Assembly: GCA_905250115.1 (NCBI GenBank)
Contig: CAJNOI010000078.1
Location: 374,861-438,860, forward strand
DNA from: Adineta steineri
Lineage: Eukaryota; Rotifera; Eurotatoria; Adinetida; Adinetidae
Reading direction: 5' to 3'
DNA: 64,000 nucleotides
This document shows positions 1-10,544 of this stretch, piece by piece. The position numbers and the translations under genes are program-made. The notes beneath the pieces are model-generated. The model searched no databases, was not told the origin of the DNA, and was given only the letters and a program-made list of their open reading frames with translations. Positions within the stretch are counted from its first letter, which is position 1. Each line of letters begins with the position of its first letter.

Positions 1-3000
1 GATGATAACGACAAAGATACAGTTGCTATTATGGTATCAGATTCTCTTCTTCCATCAGCATCAAGTAAAGATTTTGAATGTGAACAAGGTCAACCAGGCA
101 AATTTAGGTATATAGATTATATTTATTAAGTCAATTTCCTATGATATGTTTTACTTTATTAGTGATCCAAATATTTGCAATATATTTCATGTATGTATAA
201 CTCGAAATGAAAAAACAGTTGATCAACCATTTATGTGTCCATATCCAACTGTATTTAAAAGTGGTCCATCCGGGAAAATGTTTTGTGCACGACCACAAGC
301 AAATGATTGTCATGGTAAAGCATTCTATCGTACAATGGAAGATTCAACAAATTTAGCAAAAAATATAAATATGGATAATGATGATATAACTAGTTATCGT
401 TTACCTGAAAATACACTTATGATTGAAAAATGTACTAAATCAGGTTTATATCCTGATAGTCTTTATTGCAATGCTTATCATAAATGTACAACAAAAAACG
501 AAGATGAACAATATTTATGTGAAAATCAATTATTATTCAATCCTGAATCGAATATTTGTGATTATCCAATAAATGTTGTTTGTGGAGGTAAAAAGAATAT
601 CATTTGATGATATTTATATTTATTAAATTTAATTTTTAGGTAAAGGTTTACTTCGTCGTCCAACAGGTTTTTCAAATGGTACAGTTGTTAATTCTTCATA
701 TATAATGGTATATGGTACTGAATTACGTCCTGATTGTCCATCGGATGTATCCAATGTACTTGTTGCTGATATGAATTATTGTAATGTTTTTTATCATTGT
801 CAATCAGGTCGTGGTTCAGTTTATATGTGTCGTGAAGGAACAGTATTTGATTCTACAAATCAAGAAGGTGTTAGTTCATGTCGTTTAGAAGAATTAATTG
901 ATTGTGGTAATCGTTTGATTTTAACTTCACAAGGTAAACGTTCATCAACATATATAAAGAAAGATAAGCCAATGACAAATACAAATTTCTTTGGTTTTGA
1001 TACTAATCAATCAAAAGAAAAAAATATGATATTAACAAAAAATCTTCATCCAAAATATTCGAATTTTATCTTATTACCACCACCAATGCAAAATCAAAAA
1101 GTTATTGTTAATGTTCCATTTGATTGTAAAGGACGTATTGATGGTCATTGGCGTGATACACGTTATTGTGATGTATTTCATGCTTGTATTGCTGGTGAAC
1201 AAAAACGTTCTTATGGTTGTAATCAAATAGGTGAACGATTTTATTTTGATGATGCTTCACAAAAGTAAAATAAAATAAAAATATTTTTGAAATTCAATAA
1301 AAAAAACATTTTTTTTCTTTTATTCAGATGTGAATTTGCTAGTAGAAATCAAAATGGTTGTCCAGCAAATCAATATTATACAGCAATTGAAGCTATTCCA
1401 GCTGTACCTGGAGCACAATTAAGTACAGGTAAGATGATTTAATTAATAGTATGTAAGAAAATATATTGAATAATTTACTTTAGAAGCACCAACAGAACCA
1501 TGGAAAATATTTATTCAATCTCGTGAACAATTTAGTTGTTCAGGTATAATGAAAGATAATTTTTTTTTCAAGTTTTTAATTAATTTTGTTTTTGATTAAA
1601 TAGGAAAACAAGATGGTTTTTATGCTAGTCGTTGGTGTAATGTATTTTATCGATGTTTTACTGGTATAGCTAGTGCTTTTCTATGTCCAAAAATGCCAAG
1701 TGGTGCTCGATTATGGTGGGTACAACATGGTTCACCACAAGGTATTGCACAAGAAACAGCACAATGTACATGGCCATGTGAAACAGGTCGTCGATGTTCA
1801 AGTTCAGGTGGCATTATTGTTGATTCTGGTTCAACAGTTAGTGAAAGTCAACAAGAAGCAGAAACTGTTTTTTCACAATCACTTTGTACAACTTCATCAT
1901 CATCATCAGGCAATTTCAATCCAGGAACAAGCTCAGGTGGATCAGGTAGTGGTAGTGGTAGTTTTGTACCACAAATACCTTCAACTGGTGGATCATCAAA
2001 CGCAGGTAATAGCGGATCAGTTAATCCAGGCACTGGATCACAACCAAATATCGATGGTAATTTTATACTATTTAAAAAAAAAGAATTTAAAAATTAATCT
2101 GTATATTTTTAGGATCATTTACAGTTGATTCTGATGTAAGTTGTATTGGACAAGCTGATGGTGTCTTTCTTGGAAGTCGTTATTGTAATGTATTTCATCG
2201 TTGTGTTAGTGGTACTCGACGAGATTTTCGTTGTCCACGTGCTACAAATACACCCTATGATCTTTGGTGGAATCAACAAACTCAACAATGCGATTGGCCA
2301 TGTAAATTTCTTCTTTCTATATTAAATTAATTAATTAATAAATATGAATTAAATTTTAGGTCGAATACAATGTGCTGGCTCTGTCTATGGTACATCTACA
2401 TCTGCTCAACAAGTTCGTACAGAAAATGCATTATTATTTAGTAATGAATGTGCTGGTTATCAAGTTAATGTTAATGCTAATTCTAATGTTAATATGGGTA
2501 TTGTCAATAATCAAGCAATGGTTTATTCATCAATGCCTCAAGAACCTGAACCAACACGTAGTTCAATGTCTAAATTAATTGAAAATCCTGATCCAAATTT
2601 TATTTGTACACAATCTGGTAAATTTCCAACACGACGTTATTGTAATGTTTATTATGAATGTTCTGATGCTGGTCTACCACCAATACAAACATTTGAATGT
2701 GTTGATAGTTTCTTTGATCGTAGTCAAGGTTTATGTATGCCAAAAGATCAAGTTCCATGTTTAGGTGGTATATATCCATACGATTCAGTTCCAATTGATC
2801 GTAATCCAGATTCATTACAATGTTCAACTAATTCAGGTTTTCAATTACATACATCAAGACAATTTTGTAATATCTATTATTTATGTGATGGTACACAAAC
2901 AACACCAACAACATTTCGTTGTTTTGATCGTCAAACTCAACAAGAAGGTATATATGATCCATTTGCAGAACGTTGTGATTCACGACGAAATTCCAATTGT

Positions 3001-6000
3001 CAAAATGCTATATTAAATTTAAGTCAAACACAATTATATCGTTCCATATCAATTGATCATACACGTTTACCTGATTTATCAACATTACCATGTAAATATG
3101 ATCAACAATATGTTATTGAACATGAACAATATTGTAATTTATATCATGTATGTAAACAAGGTGATTATCATTTATATGCTTGTATATCAAATGGTGAAGA
3201 TAATCAACCAACATCATATTTCTATCAACCAAATGGTCAATGTGCTGCACCATTATCAACATTATGTCCAAAAACAAAGAATGTTTTTAGTTATGGACGT
3301 TTATTAGCTACTGCCAATAGTGAAATTTTTCAACCATTTATTATGCCCGAACAACAACAACAACAGCAACAACATAATTATGGTTCAATACCAATTCAAG
3401 AACGTGTTGAACCCATTCCAAAATGTCGTTCAACAGATAATTATATAATTTCACATGAACGTTATTGTAATTTATTTTATGGTTGTAAAGAAGGTGAACT
3501 TATTCTTTATGCATGTGTTGATCGTTTAACAAATACATATGGTGGATTATTTCAATCATCAACTGGAAACTGTATACCACCCAATGAAAATTCGAATGAA
3601 TGTCCAACAAATGAATTTTTTCGTCCAATAATTATTCCAACAACACGTATATATCCAAATGTGGCATTTCGTTCATATACAATGCTTGAAACATCAAATG
3701 AAACATTACGAAATCATCATGAAAAAAAATTTAATGAAACAAATGAAATAAAATCATCATTTTCATGTGTAAATCGTGCTGATGGTTATTATGAATCTGA
3801 ATGGTGTAATGTTTTCTATCGATGTTTTGCAGGAAAACGTATTAATGAACATTGCCCATCAGCTGCTAGTCAACCATCATTGAATTATGATCTTTGGTGG
3901 ACACATCAAAATTCTATATATAATTCAAGTAATCCACGTTATTTTGGTGGTAAAGATTATATAGTTAAATGTGAATGGCCATGTAAAGTTGAATGTAAAA
4001 AACCAATATGGATATCAACAGAAAATACAAATGGAAATTCTGAAAAAGTTTTAAAACAAGATCAAGAATTTCGTCCTGATTGTTCATTACTTAATAATAG
4101 AAAGATTGAAAATGCCATTCCAACAACACAAAATATGGTTATGTATTCAGATATACCAAATCCATCAAATTATACATGCCCATTAAATTCACAAGGTGTT
4201 AAAATTCGTCTAGCTGATCCAAAATATTGTAATGTTTTTCATGAATGTACTAATTCAAAATTAACAGGTTCATTTCTTTGTATTGAATCACAGTTTGATA
4301 CTAAAGAAAAAGATTGTATACCATTTACATTAATCAATACTTGTCCACAAGATCGACGTTACTCATATTCACGTTCACGTTTAGCTGCACAAACATCAGC
4401 TTCAGCATATTTTGAAGCTGTTGAAGTACGAAGTGTAAATCCAAGTGGTTATGAATGTATTACAGATGGTATTCATACAGATCCAATGTTTTGTAATCTA
4501 TTTCATGCTTGTTCGGGTCGTACACGACGAACATTTCAATGTCGTCAAACAGGTACAGATGGTATCAATGATGGTGTATCAACATTTGATTTAAATACAA
4601 AGAGTTGTACAAAATTTTCATCATATTCATGTCCAACATTACTTTATAATCAAGAATTTGTTATTTTACCTGTTATGTTTAAACCACCAACAGTTTCACC
4701 ATGTGGTAAAGAAGGTTTCTTTTCTGTATCTGATGTAACTGCTCAATATTGTAATATGTTTGCATGGTGTTCGAAAGGACATGGTGAAGCTAAAGTTTTT
4801 GAATGTGTTCCATCAATTCCAGGTGCACATTCCGGTGCATTTGATATGTCTAGACGTTCATGTACATCTCGTATTACATGTCCACGTGCACGACATTCTA
4901 CACCCTATAATACAAGTTTACTTGCAATGACATTACGACCAAAAATAGTTAGTATTGGTAATCGAAAACAATTTTCATTAACAAGTACAATGCTTGAAAA
5001 TGGTTACATTGCATTAGGTGTAGATTTTCAAACATCATTTACATGTCCATTAGGTACAACTGGATTTTATTCAAATCCAAATTATTGTGATGTTTTTCAT
5101 TATTGTTATGAAACGGGTGAATTATCATCATTTGTTTGTGCATCTATGCCTAATCGTTATCAATTATGGTGGAGTCATCAAAATGAACCAGGTCGACCAG
5201 ATGTAAGTCATATTTGAATTTGAATTGCGTATGAAATTATTATTTTTTTTCTTTTCTAGAATGTATTTTGTGATTGGCCATGTAATTTACAAGGTAATTA
5301 TGCTTGTCCATCTTATAAATCAAATCTTATGCGTGACAGACAACCTGTTGGTAATGTCGCACAACAAGAAGTTATTGAAGCAACATGTTCATCAGCACAA
5401 GTACCAACTGTAGGAGTTATTGTTAATGGTATTACACCAGATCCTGTTAATATTATGACTCCAACATTTTATCCAGCACCTTCACCTGGTTTAAATAACA
5501 TTGGTATAAATACTATTAATATAAATAATATTCAACAATCGCCTCAACCACCAGGTAAAATTTTTAAAAATCTCTTTTTTTCGTTCTTCAATGATAATTT
5601 TATTTTAGTTCAATCATCTGTACTTGGTTATCAACCATGTGCACCTTCAAATGAATGGTATGTTAGTTTATCAACTATTCGATGTAGTTCATCATTTGCT
5701 GCAACGGGCTTTGCTCCTGATCCAAAAGATTGTTCAAAATACTATGCATGTGATTCATTTGTTGGTTCAGATGGTATGTCATCAGGTAATTTAATGCAAT
5801 GTTTAGCTGGTTTATGGTGGGATCAACAACGACGTACATGTGTACTTCCATCTGAAGTAGCATGTAATCCATATAATATTATTAATTCACAAGGACAAGG
5901 TGCATTTATCGACAATAATATAAACAGTATGATTTTTTTCAATAAGAACTAGTAAACATCTATGTAATGATCTTATTTCTTAGTTAACTTTCAACCGGCA

Positions 6001-6651
6001 CCACCGACATTTCCATTTCCACCAATGGATACAACACCAAATGTTGTCTATCCACAACCACAACCACAACCACAACCGCAAATACCTATTCAAGGTGGTA
6101 GTCCAGGTACAATTATAAAAATATTAATTAGAGATACAAATAATATCTTTTTTTCGTACACTAGGATCAACTGGTCCACCATGTCGTGGTGGTCCATTAT
6201 GTATTGATGTTGGACTTAATATTCTTCAACAAATGAAAGGCATACCTGGTCGACCAGGCTGGTTGTATGTATTAAAATCTTCTTTATTTTTCTCTCTCTA
6301 TATATATAATCTTAATATGAACTAAATTTTAGCTATAAATGTGACAGTCAATGTGCTCTTGAAATGCGTTGTCCACCAGGTTTAATATTTGATGATATCT
6401 ATCAACGTTGTGAATGGCCTGGTGCTGGTTCTCAACCAAATCAACGTTTAGGTAGTTTAAGAAATAAAAAACCAGATAATGATGATAAAAATTCAACTAA
6501 AACAAAAGTTAAAAAATTACGTTTAATGACAACAATGAAACAATTAAATTTAACAGCATCATCAACAACAACATTATTATCAACAACAACAACAAAACCA
6601 ACAACAACAGTATCATCAACAAATCAAACAACAAAACTTGTTGAACCATAA
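1..6651 (+). CDS. Large multi-domain chitin-binding (peritrophin-A/CBM14) protein, 5' partial
   Basis: Thirteen in-phase exons: 1-107, 163-587, 640-1264, 1328-1428, 1484-1543, 1604-2056, 2113-2301, 2360-5202, 5260-5554, 5609-5926, 5984-6106, 6165-6264, 6333-6651. They give about 1985 visible residues; the 5' end lies outside the window. I count 16 copies of the CBM14 core, an aromatic or charged residue, then CNxF/Y(H/Y)xC (for example YCNVFYHC, WCNVFYRC, FCNLFHAC), each followed by further Cys. Several modules end in a D/EWPC motif. Linkers are Gly/Ser-rich (about 1900-2050), poly-Gln (3350-3375) and Pro/Gln-rich (6040-6085), and the C-terminus is Thr/Ser-rich, as in secreted mucin-like proteins. 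The family binds chitin through disulphide-stabilised modules. An extracellular, lorica, trophi or gut-lining role is inference. No membrane segment is visible. The 2843-base exon 8 holds nine of the motifs. Confidence 0.9.
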
Positions 6652-7140
6652 TTTAAGAACTTTATGCATATATGCTGTCATACAGTTAATGCATATTATA
6701 AAGACACGCATATACATATATATAGATACTTATTTAAAAAAATTTTTTTTTCTTTATTTATTCATAGGAGAAAATGCTGATAGCCGTTTGTTTGTTTTGT
6801 TTTGTTTTTCTCTGCAGCCTTTTTTTCTGTATATATAGATTGCTTTCCACGACGAATTTCATTATCTTTTGTTGCAATTGTTGCAAAAAAAAACGTTCTT
6901 TTGTTTTTCTCCTTTCGTTTTATTATTAATATTATTATTATTTATTATCCTTGCGATTCTCTTGAAGAAATAAAAGAAAGAAATAATCTTCTCAAAAGAT
7001 TAATCATGCATCGTTTACTTAATTTAAGTTTATTTTTTCATGACATAATCTATCGATTTAATACTACGTTAAATTTGACCTTTTTCTTTTACGTAAGAAT
7101 TCAATATAAAACACGATTGATATATATAGATATATAGATA
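6652..7140. other. Intergenic, 3' flank of the chitin-binding gene
   Basis: AT-rich sequence with T-runs. The reading frames here (6638-6838, 6802-7137) are low-complexity Phe/Ile-rich and lack splice support. I see no gene. Confidence 0.5.
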
Positions 7141-7509
7141 TTAACGCTTAAGTTTAATCTTGCATTTATTTTTGAAATTTATTTTTGATTCATGATGACA
7201 TAAACATTGCATTTGTGAATGATTGAGTGATGAATAAAATTCTTTACGTTCTAATTGATTTATAAATCGACAAGGTATTTGTGGATCAAATTCAAATGAA
7301 TCAATATGTGTAAAAAGAACTTTACGATGAGTTAAATTAATAGAATTATTTTGATTTAATGAAAAATTTTTTCGTAAAATTGATTTTTTTGTTGGTAGTC
7401 GATGATGATTTGTCATAATAATAAAATTACTTAATTCTATACTTAAATGTTTAAGAAAAAGAAAGAGAAATCTAGCTAAGATTTCTTCTGTTGTTGTTGT
7501 TGTTGTCAT
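7141..7509 (-). CDS. Hypothetical protein, 122 aa
   Basis: Intronless minus-strand frame from ATG (7509) to TAA (7141-7143). It starts with Met and six Thr, has a basic Asn/Ser-rich middle and a Lys/Arg-rich end. Residues KVLF fit the short RVxF-type PP1-docking pattern, but such matches are common by chance. No signal peptide or membrane segment stands out, and I do not recognise a family. The composition is less biased than in nearby chance frames, which is the main reason to list it. It is convergent with the chitin-binding gene and lies downstream of the membrane protein on the same strand. Confidence 0.35.
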   Translation of the reverse strand: MTTTTTTEEILARFLFLFLKHLSIELSNFIIMTNHHRLPTKKSILRKNFSLNQNNSINLTHRKVLFTHIDSFEFDPQIPCRFINQLERKEFYSSLNHSQMQCLCHHESKINFKNKCKIKLKR

Positions 7510-7860
7510 AAAAAAAATATATGCGAATAATTTTGCGCTAATTTTTAATAAATAAGATATAAATTCAAATGAGAGTCAAGTAGAAATTTAATACCAGGAT
7601 TACTTGATTCGTATATTTTTGTATGTATTAAGTTATATCATTATACGTTTTGCATATAGAATAACAATTAAGTGATATAAAGAACAAAGAAAATGAATGT
7701 TCATTTAGCTTATTAACTGAGCAAATATTTGAGATATGTCTCTGTACTCTATCACTTGTTAACGAAAAGATATCTATTATGTATTTCTTCTAGAATTTGT
7801 TTTATTGTACAAAATTAAGTCTATTAAAGTAAAAACACATATTTTAAATTCCCATAAATT
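7510..7860. other. Intergenic
   Basis: AT-rich spacer between two minus-strand genes. Nothing recognised. Confidence 0.4.
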
Positions 7861-8859
7861 TTATGAAATGTTTGATCCAATCGAAGTATCACTGTCAACA
7901 TGTAGAATTTTTCTATTGTGTTCATTTGAATCAGATTGACAACAATGAAAATATATGATAATACTAATAACAATGATAATTATTAATACAATAATAACAA
8001 TACCAAAAATATAGAATTTATTCATAGATGATTTTTCTTTGGGTGTTTTATTAATATAGAGATCTGCCGTAGGATCTTCCTCCCAATTAACATTATTTGG
8101 TATTTTATTGAATGATTTTTCGAATTCAGCTACTGTTGGTGGTTCTGAAGTACCTATCTTTTTAAGAAAGTAAAAATATATTTATACAAAATTTATGAAA
8201 CTAGTTACTTTATAATAGCAAATATATGAGAAATTTTTATTTTTATTAGCAGTAGAACAAGGTTCCTCTGGTAAAAACTGTTGCTCTCGACAAATAATAG
8301 GACGATTCTTGAATATGTATATTTCTGTTGAAAAATTTTCATTTTTTTGTCCAATATTATTGATCGGCTTTGTTCTTACTGGATGTTTAAAATCTATTTC
8401 AGCTTTGTTATCATCACAATGATATTTACTGGAATCTACTGAACCGACACGTGTTAATACTAGTGGATTTTTTTTAAATGCATCTTTAGCTTTATGTATT
8501 ATATTAAGATAAGTTTTTTCTTCTTTTATGATATTTTTGTTCTTCTCACATTTTACAACTGTGCCATTCCATTGTAGTAATGTAATAGATCCAACATGAT
8601 CTTCTGGTAAAAATAAATTTCTATTTGAACATTTAATATATCCCACTTTTTCTATTGTTATATCACGTATAATATGACGTTCATATGGATTACAATGTAT
8701 TATAGTTAAACTATTGGTAAATAAAACATCAATTACATAATTTTCTAAAGTATTTTTGGATTTCTTCAAGAAAGAAAACGTATAATTAATCTTGATTATA
8801 AATGGAAAAATTAACAAAAGAATAGAACTTAAATGCATAATTATAATGATTTTTAACAA
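7861..8859 (-). CDS. Orphan single-pass type I membrane protein, 315 aa
   Basis: Two minus-strand exons, 8859-8209 and 8157-7861, joined in phase by a 51-base GT/AG intron. Without splicing the frame ends after a further nine codons. The N-terminus is a strong hydrophobic signal (MLKIIIIMHLSSILLLIFPF). The ectodomain of about 240 residues has scattered Cys (HCNPY, IKCSN, VVKCEK, YHCDD, IICRE, EPCST, YICYY), compatible with disulphide-bonded Ig-like or similar folds, but I cannot name one. Exon 2 encodes a clear membrane helix (FGIVIIVLIIIIVISIIIYF), then a short Cys/Ser/Asn cytoplasmic tail of about 30 residues. I infer a cell-surface receptor or adhesion-like protein; its function is unknown. 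One TG/CA inverted-repeat element lies about 220 bases upstream of its ATG. Confidence 0.7.
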
Positions 8860-9076
8860 GAAACAAAGCGCGTTTTTTACTACTCTTTAAAATACATACC
8901 ATTTTTAATGCGATATGAAGCAAAGCATTTTTATTTTTTCGACGTACATATTAATTTTGTGAAATGACGATTTCAGCAATAAAACATCACAAAAACATGG
9001 TTTTGGTTAGGAACTTTACTTTTGTACATTTCGCGATAATTAAAATGAAAATAATGATAAAATCTGTTAATCATAT
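8860..9076. promoter_or_regulatory. Upstream region of the 7861-8859 membrane-protein gene
   Basis: Non-coding AT-rich DNA between the ATG of the minus-strand gene and inverted-repeat element 'a'. It presumably holds its promoter; no motif is certain. Confidence 0.3.
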
Positions 9077-9080
9077 AATT

Positions 9081-9156
9081 GTGTGTGTGTGTCGGGTGTG
9101 GATGTAAATATGAGTACTATATTCATCACACACCTACACCCACACCTACCCTCAAG
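9081..9156. repeat. TG/CA inverted-repeat element a
   Basis: Left arm of (GT)n followed by GGGTGTGGATGTAAATATGA. Right arm is rich in CACCTACACCCACACCTA and ends CCCTCAAG. The reverse complement of the right arm matches the left around GGTGTGG(A/G)TGTA. It belongs to a six-member family in this window that shares the CTCAAG-type right end. Confidence 0.65.
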
Positions 9157-9680
9157 ATGGTTTTTATTACGTGAAAAACTGTGATTCTAAGATCCTGACA
9201 GTATAAATGAGTAAAAAAAGAATAACAAGAAAACACGAGAAAGAACAACAAAAGATTAGAGTAATGAAAGTAAAGATAAAACAAATGCATATTAGTAAAA
9301 AAGAAAAAAGCATGTTTAAACATGAGAAGAAAAAGATAAATAAGTTGTAAAAACAAAAGATTCCGGAAAATCCTTGAGAAGTTGGGATTTCATCAATCTC
9401 ATAATAACGAATAGAAGAACGAGAAGGAATAGAACTTAATCAGTTATCAACTATTTCAACCACTGATTGAATAGATACAAATCTTTTGGATATTCTCAAA
9501 CATTTTACTGAAAAATGCCTTTCAATCTAACATTGCCTGAATACGTCCAGATTAACTTTTTCAAATAACAGTGTTCCATCTGTCGAGTTAGCAAGAGCAA
9601 TTAAGTACTTCTCCCAATAGTAAGAGCAATGATCTTCTTAGTTGAAATTTTATTCTTAAAACTTTCATGGAATTCAGACT
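9157..9680. other. Intergenic
   Basis: AT-rich, with A-rich and purine-rich stretches. The minus-strand frame 9126-9356 is a low-complexity Phe/Leu product that overlaps the inverted repeat. No gene is supported. Confidence 0.4.
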
Positions 9681-9840
9681 CACTGTTGTACATGGTCACA
9701 AATCGTACATTACATCAACAGAACACGTGCATTCACTGTCGTACGAGATCACAAATCGTACATTACATCAACAGAACACGTGCAGTGACTGTCGTACAAG
9801 GTCACAAATCGTACATGACGTCAACAGAACACGTGCATTA
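9681..9840 (+). repeat. 53-bp tandem repeat, three copies
   Basis: Direct repeat of period 53. The anchor CACAAATCGTACAT starts at 9697, 9750 and 9803, and each unit ends CAACAGAACACGTGCA. The third unit contains the palindrome TGACGTCA (a CRE-like octamer) where the others have TTACATCA. The array ends about 50 bases before a TATA box, so I read it as a multimerised upstream promoter element. Confidence 0.8.
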
Positions 9841-9930
9841 GTCACTTCAGCGTCATCTTTTTCTTTTTCGGTTCTCCCGTATATCAGTCTATAAAAGAGA
9901 ACGGCAAGTAGACGAAGAACCACATACCTA
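9841..9930 (+). promoter_or_regulatory. TATA-box promoter of the propeller-enzyme gene
   Basis: A pyrimidine run (CTTTTTCTTTTTC) is followed by TATAAAAG at 9890-9897, then GAAGAACCACA at 9914-9924. The same order recurs at 12940-13060 before the nuclear-receptor gene. The transcription start is inferred to lie about 25-30 bases after the TATA box. Confidence 0.6.
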
Positions 9931-10544
9931 TTCTACACTCTTCTTTCGAACGTTTTGTTACACATTGACGGATTGTAAGTAAGAATCTTTGCAAAAACGA
10001 TAGAATCTTTTTTTTCAGTATATAGATTCAGAAGCATACGATAAATTCTTGTTCCAGATCACCCATTTTATATAAATAGTAATTACAGTTTTTCAGCTTA
10101 GAACAAAAAGACCTACTTGTCAACTCAAGTGGGCATCAGTAACCCTTGTAAATTGTCGGTATTAAGACGGAAACTTCAAAAATTCTGTTCACTGATTCAG
10201 AGAGCCTACCTAACTTTTTTCTGCCGAAGAATCTTTACAAATTACGACTTTCAATGCTACTAATTCAGTTCACCATATTTGTTAGACTATAATTAAGAAT
10301 AGAGACAGGATCTTTATCAGACTTTTTCATTCATAAAAAAGAGTTACTTGTTACTGACGTTTGTGGTGATTTCGTGTATTTCGGCAATCTTGTACTAGAT
10401 TAGAAGGTGTTTTTTCAAAATTCAGAAATTCAACAGAAAATAGTTTGTGATCAACCTTTTATTTGCGTTAGGAGGCTCATATTTTAAGAGTGGGTAGCGA
10501 GAAAAGTGCAGTTACGAGATTGAAAGCAATCGACTCGAAAAGGA
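9931..10544 (+). other. 5' leader with a probable intron
   Basis: A strong donor, ATT|GTAAGTAAG, lies at 9975. An acceptor such as GTGCAG ending at 10511 would remove most of the leader. No coding content is seen. The donor context (CATTGA..GATTGTAAGT) is repeated in the leader of the nuclear-receptor gene. Confidence 0.45.

Noticed and set aside
1673-2128. Alternate frame with His/Gln/Val-rich product
   Set aside because: Overlaps the chitin-binding exon whose frame continues through splice sites.
6802-7137. 111-aa plus-strand frame
   Set aside because: Phe-rich T-tract translation after the stop of the chitin-binding gene, with no start context or homology.
9126-9356. Minus-strand 76-aa frame
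   Set aside because: Phe/Leu low-complexity translation of A-rich DNA that ends in the TG/CA repeat (GVGVGV).
9681-9840. CRISPR-like array (three spaced repeats)
   Set aside because: The whole 53-base unit repeats without unique spacers, in a eukaryotic promoter setting. It is an ordinary tandem repeat.
9629-9894. Two short plus-strand reading frames over the 53-bp repeat
   Set aside because: They exist only because 53-bp units shift frame without stops; the sequence is better explained as promoter repeats.
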